A stretch of 64,000 nt of DNA, from positions 1,824,001 through 1,888,000 of the forward strand of contig NC_013159.1 of assembly GCF_000023865.1 (NCBI RefSeq), written 5' to 3'. Of the stretch, positions 43,858 to 52,932 are shown piece by piece (position 1 is the stretch's first letter; every line of letters begins with the position of its first letter). Made by a program: the position numbers and the translations under genes. Source of the stretch: Saccharomonospora viridis DSM 43017 (GTDB lineage Bacteria > Actinomycetota > Actinomycetes > Mycobacteriales > Pseudonocardiaceae). The notes below the pieces were generated by a model. The model was not told the DNA's origin, ran no database searches, and worked only from the letters and a program-made list of their open reading frames with translations.

Positions 43858-43892
43858 ACGGGTCCCCGGTGGCCCTGCTGCCGGGGACCCGT
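43858..43892 (+). terminator. Strong hairpin after the MBL gene
   Basis: ACGGGTCCCCGG (43858-43869) pairs perfectly with CCGGGGACCCGT (43881-43892), an 11-base loop between, followed by GTGTTTGT. About 115 bases after the stop at 43743. Confidence 0.65.
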
Positions 43893-44040
43893 GTGTTTGT
43901 CGACCGCGTCGCCGTCGTTGCCTCGCCGGTGTCCGCCGTGCGGCTTGCGGTGCCGACGCTGGCGAGGAGCGGAAGGCCGCTGGAGCGCTCCGTCCGCGGT
44001 GAGGCCTTCCGGTGTGATCTATCCCGTGCTCTTCCAATGC

Positions 44041-44052
44041 TAGGACGTCCTA
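44041..44052. promoter_or_regulatory. Perfect palindrome TAGGACGTCCTA upstream of the thiolase gene
   Basis: A 12-base perfect palindrome about 80 bases before the thiolase start, close to an AT-rich TACTATTTTG. Size and symmetry fit a TetR-type operator. No second copy was noticed in the window. The rest of the 43744-44131 gap holds only the terminator and this promoter region. Confidence 0.5.
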
Positions 44053-44131
44053 CTATTTTGTTGAGCCATGAGATCGGCTCGGTCGAGGTGACGTTGGCTT
44101 TCGGTGAGCCCGCGGGATAGGTGTGACAGAC

Positions 44132-45313
44132 ATGGCTGATGCAGAGAAGATCCTGGTCGTCGACGGTGCGCGGACGCCGGTCGGTAGCTTCGGGGGAGTG
44201 TTCAAGGACGTCCCGGCACACGAACTCGGCGGGATCGCCGGACGGGCGGCGCTGCAGCGGGCGGGCGTCGCACCGGAGGACGTCGACGAGGTCGTGATGG
44301 GCTGCATCGGCCAGGTCGGTCCCGATGCCTACAACGCCCGGCGGGTGGCGCTCGAGGCCGGTCTGCCGAAGCGCACCCCGGCGTACACGGTCAACCGGCT
44401 CTGTGGGTCGGGACTGCAGGCGGTGTGGTCGGCGGCGATGCAGATGCGGTGGGGCGGTGTCGACATCGCGTTGGCTGGTGGGGACGAGAACATGAGCCGG
44501 ATGCCGTTCTACGACTTCGGTGCCCGCTCCGGCTACAAGCTCGGCGACCGCGCGCTGGTCGATGGCACGGTGATGATGCTGACCGATCCGTTCCACAGCA
44601 TCCACATGGGTGTGACGGCGGAGAACGTCGCCCGGAAATACGAGGTGTCGCGCCAGGCTCAGGACGAGTTCGCCTGCGAGTCGCAGCGGCGTGCCGCGAC
44701 GGAGGCCGCGAAAGCGGTGTTCGCCGAGGAGATCACGCCGGTCGAGGTCGGCGGACGCAAGCCGTTCACGGTGACCGAGGACGAGCATCCGAGGCCGGGG
44801 ACGACGCTGGAGGCGTTGGCGAAGCTGCGTCCGGCGTTCGAAAAAGGCGGTTCGGTGACAGTCGGTAACACTTCGGGCATCAACGACGGTGCCGCCGCGG
44901 TCGTGCTGGCCCGGGAGTCCGTGGCCGCGCAGCGGGGGCTGACCGGACTGGTGAGACTGGAGGCGGTGGCGACCGCGGCGATGGAGCCCGAACTGATGGG
45001 GTACGCCCCCGTGCTGGCGTTGAACAAACTCTTCGAGATGACCGGCACCGCCCCGTCGGACATCGACGTCATCGAACTGAACGAGGCGTTCGCGGCTCAG
45101 GCGGTCGCCGTGATCCGGGACGCCAAACTGGACCCGGAGAAGGTCAACCCGTACGGGGGTGCGATCGCGCTGGGCCACCCGGTGGGAGCGACGGGCGCGA
45201 TCCTGACGTTGCGAGTCGCCAAGGATCTCGTCCGCCGGGATCTGGAACTGGGGATCGTCACGATGTGCATCGGTGGCGGACAGGCCCTGGCCGCGTTGTT
45301 CCGGCGGGTGTGA
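44132..45313 (+). CDS. Acetyl-CoA C-acyltransferase (thiolase)
   Basis: 393 residues with all catalytic parts of a degradative/biosynthetic thiolase: VNRLCGSGLQAVWSAAMQM (acylated Cys about 89), DVIELNEAFAAQAVAV, ALGHPVGATGAIL (His) and TMCIGGGQALAALF (Cys). Releases acetyl-CoA from a 3-ketoacyl-CoA, or condenses two acyl-CoAs. ATG 44132 follows AGGTGTGA; a GTG three codons earlier is possible. It forms a pair with the next gene, whose ATG begins one base after the stop. Confidence 0.94.
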   Translation: MADAEKILVVDGARTPVGSFGGVFKDVPAHELGGIAGRAALQRAGVAPEDVDEVVMGCIGQVGPDAYNARRVALEAGLPKRTPAYTVNRLCGSGLQAVWSAAMQMRWGGVDIALAGGDENMSRMPFYDFGARSGYKLGDRALVDGTVMMLTDPFHSIHMGVTAENVARKYEVSRQAQDEFACESQRRAATEAAKAVFAEEITPVEVGGRKPFTVTEDEHPRPGTTLEALAKLRPAFEKGGSVTVGNTSGINDGAAAVVLARESVAAQRGLTGLVRLEAVATAAMEPELMGYAPVLALNKLFEMTGTAPSDIDVIELNEAFAAQAVAVIRDAKLDPEKVNPYGGAIALGHPVGATGAILTLRVAKDLVRRDLELGIVTMCIGGGQALAALFRRV

Positions 45314-45314
45314 C

Positions 45315-46070
45315 ATGAGCGAGTCGGTGAACTACGCCGTCACCGACGGCGTCGCGCACATCCGACTGAACCGTCCCGACGCGGCCAACGCCCTGAACCT
45401 GCCCGCGGCACAGCAGTTGCGCGCTGCGGCTGTGCGGGCGGGTGAGGACGACGACGTCCGGGCCGTGTTGGTCACGGGGGCGGGTTCCCGGTTCTGTGCG
45501 GGTGGGGACGTGGGGTCGTTCGTGGAGGCGGACGACCAGGCGGCGTATCTGCACGAGCTGGCGACCGACGCCGCGACGACAGCGATCGCCGCGCTGGAGA
45601 AACCCGTCGTCGCGGCCGTGCACGGCGCGGTGGCGGGAGCCGGTCTGGCCCTGATGCTCAGCTGTGACGTGGTGGTCGCGGCGTCCGGGACCAAGTTCGT
45701 GTTCGCCTACCCTTCCATCGGCCTCACGCCCGATTGCGGACTGTCCTATCTGCTGCCGCGCGCGATCGGGCAGCAGCGGGCGCTGACGTTCGCGTTGTCG
45801 GGCAAGCCCGTCGACGCGGCACGGGCACTGGAGTGGGGCTTGGTGTCGGAGGTGGCCGAGAACGCCGAGGCGGCCATCACCCGGGGCCGTGAAGTGGTCG
45901 CGGGGTTCGCGACCGGTCCGCATCGGGCGCTTGGTCAGGTCCGTCGGCTGCTGCGCGCGGGGTGGGAGATGGACCGCGCCGCCACCGGTGCCGAGGAGGC
46001 TCGCACCATCAGCGACATGGTGACCGGTGCCGAGGCACAGGTGCTGATCAGCGAGTTCATCAACCGCTGA
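45315..46070 (+). CDS. Enoyl-CoA hydratase/isomerase family protein, PaaG-like
   Basis: 251 residues, crotonase fold: VAHIRLNRPDAANALNL, TGAGSRFCAGGDVGSFVEA, GAVAGAGLALMLSCDVV and FAYPSIGLTPDCGLSYLLPRAIG. Both classical hydratase glutamates are replaced, while the PD-x-G aspartate typical of PaaG-type isomerases is present, so isomerisation of a double bond or oxepin-type reaction is more likely than hydration. Start at ATG 45315; the longer open frame overlaps the thiolase. Coupled to the thiolase. Confidence 0.88.
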   Translation: MSESVNYAVTDGVAHIRLNRPDAANALNLPAAQQLRAAAVRAGEDDDVRAVLVTGAGSRFCAGGDVGSFVEADDQAAYLHELATDAATTAIAALEKPVVAAVHGAVAGAGLALMLSCDVVVAASGTKFVFAYPSIGLTPDCGLSYLLPRAIGQQRALTFALSGKPVDAARALEWGLVSEVAENAEAAITRGREVVAGFATGPHRALGQVRRLLRAGWEMDRAATGAEEARTISDMVTGAEAQVLISEFINR

Positions 46071-46173
46071 CAGGCGGTTTCGCCCACCGTACCCGCCCGT
46101 TGGGCTGGAAAGTCGTCCTGGCCAGCTCAGTCCGATGAGGACTGATTGTGGGAGTGGGATCACCGGGTAGTCC

Positions 46174-46205
46174 TCGGCGACGGCCGGTTTTCCGGCCGTC
46201 GCCGA
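46174..46205. terminator. Bidirectional terminator hairpin between convergent genes
   Basis: Perfect 14-base stem built on GGCGACGGCCGG-TTTT-CCGGCCGTCGCC, between the PaaG-like gene (+) and the PfkB gene (-). A short tandem repeat CGATCCCAAC follows at about 46203. Confidence 0.75.
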
Positions 46206-46234
46206 TCCCAACCGATCCCAACCGGACCGGAGGA

Positions 46235-47155
46235 CTAGTGCCCGGCCAAGAACGCGTCGATCTCGGGGGTGTGCGGGGCGGTGGCCGGTCCGTGGTGGAG
46301 CACGGAGAGCGCCGCCGCCGCGTTCGCGCGCCTGGCGGCGGCGGCGAGGTCGGCTCCGCCGAGTAGGGCCGCCGCGAGCACACCGCAATGGGTGTCGCCC
46401 GCGCCGTTGGTATCGACCGGGGTGACCGGGAATCCGGGGATGTGCCGGGTCGTGCCTTGCTGGGCGAGCACGCAACCGGCCGGTCCGTCCCGCACGATCA
46501 CCGCGGCGTGGGAGCCGAGTCGATCCGTCAGCGCGGACGCCGCTTCCCCGACGTCGGCGAGGCCGGTCAGAACGCGGGACTCTCGCGCGTTGCAACTCAG
46601 GACGTCCACCTTGGACAAAACCGTGTCCAGGACGTCCCGGGGGATCTGACCGACCAACGGCCCCGGGTCGAGCAGCACCGCGGCCACGGACACGTCGGGA
46701 AGCCAGCCGAGCAGTGCGGCGCGGTTCGACTCGTGCAAGAGGCTGTAGCCGCTGAGGTAGAGCACGTCCTCCGGGGTGACCTCGACGGTGCGCAGCAGCT
46801 CGGGTGGGAGCCCGGCCTCCGCTCCGGTTCCGGTGACGAACGTGCGTTCGCCGTCGTCGTCGACCAGGACCACGCACACCCCCGTGTCCCTGTCCTCGGC
46901 CGGAGGTTGGGCGATCGTGATGCCCTCCCCGCGAAGCGCCGCACGTGCCTGGTCGCCGAACCTGCCGGTGCCGTGGGCTCCGGCGTAGAGCACGGGGGCA
47001 CCGTCCCTGGCGGCGGCGGCCATCACGTTGAAGCCGCCGCCGGGCAGGAGCGTGGTGGTCGAGGCGAGTACGTCCCCGCCGGTCTCGGGCACGGAGTCCA
47101 CGCGCATGACCAGGTCCATGACGACCTGGCCGGTGTGCACGAGTCTTCCGGTCAT
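46235..47155 (-). CDS. PfkB/ribokinase-family sugar or nucleoside kinase
   Basis: 306 residues: GGDVLASTTTLLPGGGFNVMAAAARDG (N-terminal GG motif) and the catalytic anion-hole segment VTPVDTNGAGDTHCGVLAAALLGG near 245-270. Phosphorylates a sugar, nucleoside or similar compound with ATP. Last gene of the GntR-linked operon; ATG 47155 overlaps the permease stop (ATGA). Its neighbours (ADP-ribosylglycohydrolase family enzyme, NCS1 permease) suggest it phosphorylates the sugar or base released from an imported nucleoside. Confidence 0.92.
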   Translation of the reverse strand: MTGRLVHTGQVVMDLVMRVDSVPETGGDVLASTTTLLPGGGFNVMAAAARDGAPVLYAGAHGTGRFGDQARAALRGEGITIAQPPAEDRDTGVCVVLVDDDGERTFVTGTGAEAGLPPELLRTVEVTPEDVLYLSGYSLLHESNRAALLGWLPDVSVAAVLLDPGPLVGQIPRDVLDTVLSKVDVLSCNARESRVLTGLADVGEAASALTDRLGSHAAVIVRDGPAGCVLAQQGTTRHIPGFPVTPVDTNGAGDTHCGVLAAALLGGADLAAAARRANAAAALSVLHHGPATAPHTPEIDAFLAGH

Positions 47156-48618
47156 CGTGTGTCACCTTCCACCACACGGGCACCGCCGAACAGCGCGTAC
47201 ACACCGGCGGCCACGACGAAGGTGATCACCCAGCCCAAGCCGTTCTGTCCGAGCCAGCTGTCCGCGAACACCCCGGTGAACCAGACGTCGTCATCGGAGC
47301 CCGCGGTCATGAATTGGTAACCCGCGACGATCGCGAGGGCCCACGCGGTGAGCGCCCGTGGCTCCACACCGCCGCGATACCAGTAGCGGCTGGAGCGGGT
47401 CATGTCCATCAGCCCGTCGGCGTCGTAGCGCGTGCGGCGGATCATGTCGACCAGGAACACGCCGACCCACGCCGTGATCGGGATCGCCAGCAGACTGATG
47501 AACGTGATGAACGGGGTGTAGAAGCTGTCGGCGATCAGCATGAAGTAGATCGCGCCGACGAACGTCACCGCCACGTCGATGATCACGGCGTACACGCGTT
47601 TGGTGCGGATGCCCAACGTCAACGTGGTGAGCCCGGCCGAGTAGACCGAAAGATGGTTCGACAACAGCAGTCCACCGAAGGCCGCGATGAGGTAGGGGAC
47701 GGCCATCCACGCGGGCAGCATGTCCCGGATGGCGGCGACCGGGTCACCGGCTTCGGCCAGGGTCGGGTCGCCCGCGGAGAGCAGACTGCCCAACGAGATC
47801 AGCAGGACGAGCGGGATCCCGGCGCCCGCGGCCGCCGAGGCGATCAACGCACTCGAGCGCACGCTGGGGGACTGGTAGCGGGACATGTCGGCCGAGGCGT
47901 TCGCCCACCCGATACCGGTCCCGGCGGCGATCGTGCCGACACCGGCGATCATGGCACCGAGCGACGCGGGGGTGGCCGCACCGACCGCCTGCCAGTCCAC
48001 CGTCGTCACCAGGCTCACCGCGACCACGATGTTGAGCGCGCCGAACACCCAGGTGGCCCACCGTTGGACGGCCACCAGCACCCGGTGCCCCAGTCCGGAC
48101 ACGATCACGGTCAACAGGACGAACACCGCGATGCAGACGATGGTCAGCACAGGTGCGCTCTTCGCGTTCGCCTCGGTGCCGAACACGATGGCGAACAACG
48201 ACAGCAGCGCGAAGGCCGCGGTCGTGGTGTTGACCGTCTCCCACCCGAGCCGCGAGATCAGCGACACCAGGGTGGGTCCCGCGTTGCCGCGGACACCGAA
48301 CACCGCGCGGGACAGCGTCAGACCCGGTGCGCCGCCACGGCGTCCCGCGATGGACACCACGCCGACGATCGCGAACGAGCCCACCGCGCCGAGGACGGCC
48401 ACGATGACCGCTTGCCAGAACGTCAGTCCTTGGATGGCGACGAGTGTCGCGCCGAGCGGCAGGCCGAGAATCGAGATGTTCGCGGCGAACCAGACCCAGA
48501 ACAGCTGCATCGGATGGCCATGGCGCTCGGACTCGGGTACCGGTTCGATCCCCCGAGTCTCCAGCGCACCTTCGGTGGACGCGGCCGCTTTGCCGCCGCC
48601 TACCGCCGTGTCGGTCAT
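47152..48618 (-). CDS. NCS1-family purine/cytosine permease
   Basis: Membrane transporter of 488 residues with about 12 hydrophobic segments. N-terminal RGIEPVPESERHGHPMQLFWVWFAANI and PLGATLVAIQGLTFWQAVIV are typical for the codB/cytosine-purine branch; GIGWANASADMSRYQ is a substrate-site region. ATG 48618 has AAGGAG 6 bases upstream. It should import a nucleobase, nucleoside or related heterocycle by cation symport. Overlaps both flanking genes as ATGA. Confidence 0.93.
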   Translation of the reverse strand: MTDTAVGGGKAAASTEGALETRGIEPVPESERHGHPMQLFWVWFAANISILGLPLGATLVAIQGLTFWQAVIVAVLGAVGSFAIVGVVSIAGRRGGAPGLTLSRAVFGVRGNAGPTLVSLISRLGWETVNTTTAAFALLSLFAIVFGTEANAKSAPVLTIVCIAVFVLLTVIVSGLGHRVLVAVQRWATWVFGALNIVVAVSLVTTVDWQAVGAATPASLGAMIAGVGTIAAGTGIGWANASADMSRYQSPSVRSSALIASAAAGAGIPLVLLISLGSLLSAGDPTLAEAGDPVAAIRDMLPAWMAVPYLIAAFGGLLLSNHLSVYSAGLTTLTLGIRTKRVYAVIIDVAVTFVGAIYFMLIADSFYTPFITFISLLAIPITAWVGVFLVDMIRRTRYDADGLMDMTRSSRYWYRGGVEPRALTAWALAIVAGYQFMTAGSDDDVWFTGVFADSWLGQNGLGWVITFVVAAGVYALFGGARVVEGDTR

Positions 48619-49643
48619 GGACGTCTCCTTCGTTGGACCGTGCCTGGCCGAGAGCGAAGCCGAAGCAGCCCGTCGGCGACAGGCTCGAGTTCGAGCCCGT
48701 TGACCTCCACCACCGTGGTGGTGAGGTCGCGGGGAAGACCGGAAGCCCCGTGTCGGGCGCCGAGGATGGCGCCGCAGATGGCGGCGACCGTGTCCGTGTC
48801 GCCACCGAGCTCGGCGGCCAGCGTGAGCGCCTCCACGGGTTCGTCGCCGAGTGCCTCGGCGAGGGCGAACGCCGCGACGACCGATTCCTGCGAGGCCACC
48901 GACGTGCCGATCACGTCGCACACGGCGTCGGCGAGGGTGTCGGTGTCCATACCGCGAACCCAGCGGCGGGCCCAGCGGATGCGCGCGGCGATGTCACCGC
49001 CGGCGCTCCAATGGCCACGTCGGGCCCCGGCGGCCGCCGCGTGTTCGGCGTGGTCGAGCGCGGTCGGCAGGTCGGCGCCGTCGATGCCGGCGGACACCGC
49101 GGCGGCGACGGCCGCGGCCGCGGCGATACCGAGATTGGTGTTGTGGGTCAGTTCACTCGCGGCGACCACGGCGTCGAGCAGCCGGTCGAGTTCCGGTGGG
49201 GTGGCGATGGCGACGGGCGTGATCCGCATGGCGGCACCGTTGGTGGTGCCCGTCTTCCCGGCTTGCTCGGGAGCCACCCCGGCTTCGAGGAGCTCGAGGG
49301 CTCGTTTCGTGGAGGGCCCGAGCAGGTCGGCCAGGCCGCGGCGGATCATGTCGGATTCCCAGTCGAGTAACGACTTGGCGAAGGTCTTCGGGTCGATCCG
49401 CCCTTCGCCGTCGATGAGGAGCCGGGCGACGAGGACGGCTTGTTCGGTGTCGTCGGTGACCGTTCCCGCGGGGAGTCCGGGGGAGATCGGCTGGGCCGCC
49501 ACGGCGTCGCGTAGCGACCGGATGGGACCGTAGTGGGTCCTGATCGCTTCCCGTGACATCGATTGTGTGGGCATGCCCAACGCGTCGCCGAGAGCGAGGC
49601 CGGTGAGCGCGCCGAGCGCGCGGTCGTAGACGTCCTGTGTCAC
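48615..49643 (-). CDS. ADP-ribosylglycohydrolase-family protein
   Basis: 342 residues. Family metal-binding parts: [53 protein letters not shown] and ELGGDTDTVAAICGAILGA. The family cleaves N- or O-glycosidic bonds to ADP-ribose or simpler ribosides using two Mg ions. With a nucleobase-type permease and a sugar kinase in the same operon it may act as a nucleoside hydrolase rather than on ADP-ribosylated proteins; that is inference. GTG 49643 follows AGGAAG. Confidence 0.9.
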   Translation of the reverse strand: MTQDVYDRALGALTGLALGDALGMPTQSMSREAIRTHYGPIRSLRDAVAAQPISPGLPAGTVTDDTEQAVLVARLLIDGEGRIDPKTFAKSLLDWESDMIRRGLADLLGPSTKRALELLEAGVAPEQAGKTGTTNGAAMRITPVAIATPPELDRLLDAVVAASELTHNTNLGIAAAAAVAAAVSAGIDGADLPTALDHAEHAAAAGARRGHWSAGGDIAARIRWARRWVRGMDTDTLADAVCDVIGTSVASQESVVAAFALAEALGDEPVEALTLAAELGGDTDTVAAICGAILGARHGASGLPRDLTTTVVEVNGLELEPVADGLLRLRSRPGTVQRRRRP

Positions 49644-49718
49644 CTGGAGAGCTTCCTTTTCCCGGTTGTCAGCGCCCTGAATCGTCCGGAAACGTTTCTT
49701 CGCCACGGGTCGTCAGCG

Positions 49719-50435
49719 CTAGGGGCGGCCGAACGTGAGGTGGAACTGGAACCTGGCCGGGTCGAGCAGGCTGACGACGTGCTCGACGAGGTTGCCGCGC
49801 GCGTCGGTGCTCGTGCGCACCGCCCGGAGGAACAGGTCCCCTTCCCGGCGTTCGAGGAGTTTCGCGGTGTGCGCGGTGAGTGTCTCGGTTCCGATCCACT
49901 GCTCGCCGCGTTCGGCGTGCAGTCCGGCCGCGGCGAGGGTCGCGGTCAGTGAGTCGTTGACGAGTCCTCGTTCCGGCAGGTCCGCCAGCTGCGGTGTGGC
50001 GGGGATGAGAGCCACCTCGTAGGACACGGGTCCCGCGGTGCGGTCGCGGCGCAGGCGGCGCACGGCGATGCACTCGTCGACGGCGTACCGCTGGGCGAGG
50101 TCGGTGTCCGTGGTGCGTTCGATGCCGAGCAGTTCGGTGCTGATGTCGAAACCGGATCTGGCCAGCGCGGTGGCCCAACCGACGGATTGGTCGAGCTGGA
50201 CGCCGTCGAACGTGACGAACGACCCGACCCCGCTTTGCGTGGTGATCAGTTCCTGGCGCTGGAGCTCGGACAACGCGCTGCGGACCGTCCCCCGGCTCAC
50301 CCGGTAGCGCTGCGCCAGCGTGTTCTCCCCCGGCAACTGGTCCCCGTAGGCGAGTACGCCCGAACGGATCTGTCCCGAGAGGTCGGCGACCAACCGGTCC
50401 CGCTTACTCAGCCGCACCTGGCCAGACCTGTTCAT
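49719..50435 (-). CDS. GntR/HutC-family transcriptional regulator
   Basis: 238 residues. N-terminal winged helix: LVADLSGQIRSGVLAYGDQLPGENTLAQRYRVSRGTVRSALSELQ. The C-terminal UTRA ligand domain includes GEQWIGTETLTAHTAKLLERREGDLFLRAVR. Located 75 bases before the operon it probably controls; its inducer is likely the transported compound or its phosphate. Confidence 0.93.
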   Translation of the reverse strand: MNRSGQVRLSKRDRLVADLSGQIRSGVLAYGDQLPGENTLAQRYRVSRGTVRSALSELQRQELITTQSGVGSFVTFDGVQLDQSVGWATALARSGFDISTELLGIERTTDTDLAQRYAVDECIAVRRLRRDRTAGPVSYEVALIPATPQLADLPERGLVNDSLTATLAAAGLHAERGEQWIGTETLTAHTAKLLERREGDLFLRAVRTSTDARGNLVEHVVSLLDPARFQFHLTFGRP

Positions 50436-50558
50436 ACCTGTACAGTAGCAAGCCGGGGGATGTCGGGATCAGCCCGGGTACGGGCGGATGCCGCGTGACG
50501 ACTTCCCCGGTCTGAGCGGCCGAGGAGGCGCAAGAGCCGGCCGGACCGGGGCTTCGCA

Positions 50559-51296
50559 TCAGGTGCGACGCGCCATCATCCAGGTCGCGAGAAGGATCCC
50601 GGCCACCGCCCAGCCGGTGAGAAGCAGGAACGGGGCCGCGGAGATTCCGTCCGGGGGAGCGACGACGCTTTCCCGGATGACTTGCGCCATCGAGGCGAAC
50701 GGTAGTACTTCGTGGACACCCGCCAGCCAGTTCGGAAGTCGGTCGGCGGGATAGTTGATCGGCGCGAACATCAGCGAACCGATCAGCACGATGTTGGTCA
50801 CGATGCCGACGAGGGTGGGTTTCACCGCGTAGGCGATGAAGTAGCCGACACCGATCGACGCCGCGGCCACCAGGAGCACGGCGGGAAGCAAGGTCGCCGT
50901 GATGTCGAGGGTGAGGGAGAACCGGAGGGCGGAGACGGCCAGCGCGGCGACCGTGCCCGGTAGCGCGATGGCGACCCAGATCGTGGTGTCGGCCGCGAGG
51001 ACGGCTGTGCGGGGGACGGGCATCGCGCGCTGGTAGTCGAGGACCCCCTGGCTTTTCTGATGCGCGACCGTCTGCGGCGCCGTACCGATGGCCACGGTGA
51101 TCAGCGAGATGGTCATGGACCCGGTGGTCAGATAGAGGGCGTGGGTGCTGTCCAGGTCCGGGATCAACAGTGAGAAGCCGAGGACCACCCCGACCGAGAT
51201 GACCAGTTGGACCGCGACCATGAACGGCAGGTCGGCTCGTCGTTGCAGCAGGGTCCACCGCATCAAGAGGGCATAACTACGCAACCAATTCCGCAT
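50559..51296 (-). CDS. ABC-2-type transporter permease
   Basis: 245 residues with about six membrane segments: LPFMVAVQLVISVGVVLGFS, AVLAADTTIWVAIALPGTVA, TLLPAVLLVAAASIGVGYF, IVTNIVLIGSLMFAPINYP and a C-terminal WAVAGILLATWMMARRT. The ATG at 51296 gives the normal start; the 84 codons upstream are the shadow of the ATPase gene, whose end it overlaps by 20 bases. Exports an unknown compound with the ATPase next door. Confidence 0.87.
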   Translation of the reverse strand: MRNWLRSYALLMRWTLLQRRADLPFMVAVQLVISVGVVLGFSLLIPDLDSTHALYLTTGSMTISLITVAIGTAPQTVAHQKSQGVLDYQRAMPVPRTAVLAADTTIWVAIALPGTVAALAVSALRFSLTLDITATLLPAVLLVAAASIGVGYFIAYAVKPTLVGIVTNIVLIGSLMFAPINYPADRLPNWLAGVHEVLPFASMAQVIRESVVAPPDGISAAPFLLLTGWAVAGILLATWMMARRT

Positions 51297-52278
51297 GTCC
51301 GGCGCCGCCTTCCTGTTCGGTCGTGGTCGTGTTGCTCGGATCGTCGCCACCCACCAGGCGGATGTAGACGTCTTCGAGGCTTGGTGGGGAGAGTGTGAAT
51401 TCCTCGATCGTCCCCGTGTCCTGGTGTCGTTGGGACCATGTGGCCGCGGCCTCGGCACCGGTGACGGGCGCGGACACGCGGCGGCCGACCCGGACGGGGG
51501 TCGCTGCGCAGAACATCTCACCGGCGAACCGCCGTGCGAGATCGACACCGGTGGGTTCGTCCGGAGCGACGAGTTCGAGTCGTAACCGGCCCGCCTGGTC
51601 GCCGCGGAGTTCGGCGGGTGTCCCCTGAGCCACCACGCGACCCTTGTCCAACACGACCAGGGTGTCGACGGCCCGTTCGGCCTCGATGACGTTGTGGGTG
51701 ACGAGCACGACGGCGCAACCCCGGTCGGCCAGGGCGCGCACCTGCTCCCAGAGCAGGCGTCGCCGTACCGGGTCGACGTCGTTGGTGGGCTCGTCCAGCA
51801 TCACGAGTCGTCCCGGCTCCGCCGCGGTCATGCCGAACGCGGTCAACCGCCGCACACCACCGGAGAGGGCGGAGCCGGGGCGGTCGGCCCAGTGGCCGAT
51901 GTCGAGCGCGTCGAGGAGTTCGTCGGCCCGTTCCCTGGCCTGGTGTCGGCCGGCGCCGCGAATGCGCGCCATCATTGTGATGGCCTGTCGTGGGGTGACA
52001 CCGTCCAGTGGTGCACGACCTTGAGGCTGTAGGGAACAGAGCGTGCGCGCCGTGGCGGGATGGGCGATCGCGTCCTGTCCGTCCAAAGTAATCTTTCCCG
52101 AGGAGGGGCGGACGAGGCCCACCACCTGGTTCAGCAGAGTGGTCTTGCCCGCCCCGTTGTGTCCGAGAAGACCCACCACTTGCCCTGCGGCCACCTCGAA
52201 GGAGATGTCGTCGTTGGCGCGCACACCTCGGCGGTACTCCTTGGTGAGGTGTTCCACTCTCAACAGCGGTTCAGGCAT
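51277..52278 (-). CDS. ABC-2-type transporter ATP-binding protein
   Basis: 333 residues: Walker A VGLLGHNGAGKTTLLNQVVGL near 34-54, signature ALSGGVRRLTAFGMTAAEP, Walker B GRLVMLDEPTNDVDPVRRRL. A C-terminal extension past residue 230 (EEFTLSPPSLEDVYIRLVGG) is typical of drug/lipid exporters. Overlaps the 3' end of the regulator gene by eight bases, so regulator, ATPase and permease form one operon. Confidence 0.92.
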   Translation of the reverse strand: MPEPLLRVEHLTKEYRRGVRANDDISFEVAAGQVVGLLGHNGAGKTTLLNQVVGLVRPSSGKITLDGQDAIAHPATARTLCSLQPQGRAPLDGVTPRQAITMMARIRGAGRHQARERADELLDALDIGHWADRPGSALSGGVRRLTAFGMTAAEPGRLVMLDEPTNDVDPVRRRLLWEQVRALADRGCAVVLVTHNVIEAERAVDTLVVLDKGRVVAQGTPAELRGDQAGRLRLELVAPDEPTGVDLARRFAGEMFCAATPVRVGRRVSAPVTGAEAAATWSQRHQDTGTIEEFTLSPPSLEDVYIRLVGGDDPSNTTTTEQEGGAGHAELVA

Positions 52279-52906
52279 CGCCGCCCTCCTGGGTATCGGT
52301 TCGGGAAGCGGTCGGTTCGGGCCCGGGGGCGGACCATGCGACGAACCGCACCGGGCGGCTGCCCTCCGGTCGGGCTTCCGGGTTGTCGTAGCGGTCGACG
52401 GTGAGCTTGAAGTAGCGTTCGACGAGTTCCTCCAAATCGCGCTTGAGCGCTGCCGCTTCGTCCGCGGTGAGCCAGAAGATCGACTGACTGGTGAATCCGA
52501 GGTCGCGCCAGTGCTCGGGCTCCAATCGGCGCCGGGCCTGCCAGTCCGCGCGGGCGGCGAGGTGACGGTTCAGGAGGGCGTCGTTGGCGGCGTCCGTGGC
52601 TCGGGCGAGTTCAAAGTCGGTGACTTCGTCGAGTTGGATCCGCCGGGGCACAAGACGCCACGGACGCTGCCTGCCGCGACCGCTGGGAGTGCCGCTGGCG
52701 ACGAAACCGTGTTTGCCCAGTTGGCGCAGGTGCCATGAGCAGTTGGACGGCGATTCGCCGACGCGTTCGGCCAGTTCGGTCGCCGTGGCCGGGCCGTGTT
52801 CGGCGAGGGTTTCCAGCAGTCGCAGGCGTAGCGGGTGTGCAAGTGCCCGAAGCGTGTCGGGATCGGTGAAGGTGCGGGGTGGCTTCCCATCCGTGTCGGA
52901 GGTCAT
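52271..52906 (-). CDS. ArsR-like winged-helix transcriptional regulator
   Basis: About 211 residues. N-terminal HTH: PDTLRALAHPLRLRLLETLAEHGPATATELAERVGESPSNCSWHLRQLGKHGFV. The C-terminal half is a helical domain (LEPEHWRDLGFTSQSIFWLTADEAAALKRDLEELVERY), as in padR/HTH_20-type regulators that accompany ABC-2 exporters. ATG 52906 (MTSDTDGK) is preferred because upstream codons run into a strong operator-like repeat. Confidence 0.88.
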   Translation of the reverse strand: MTSDTDGKPPRTFTDPDTLRALAHPLRLRLLETLAEHGPATATELAERVGESPSNCSWHLRQLGKHGFVASGTPSGRGRQRPWRLVPRRIQLDEVTDFELARATDAANDALLNRHLAARADWQARRRLEPEHWRDLGFTSQSIFWLTADEAAALKRDLEELVERYFKLTVDRYDNPEARPEGSRPVRFVAWSAPGPEPTASRTDTQEGGDA

Positions 52907-52932
52907 GTCGGCGAGTGTAGTGATGAAAGAAC

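Noticed and set aside
46203-46222. CRISPR-like short repeats (CGATCCCAAC twice)
   Set aside because: Only two adjacent 10-base copies; no spacers and no cas genes. More likely part of the terminator region.
47314-49533. A 739-codon plus-strand open frame opposite the permease and glycohydrolase genes
   Set aside because: Composition (Arg, His, Gly, Asp rich) is that of an antisense shadow; the minus-strand genes are well supported.
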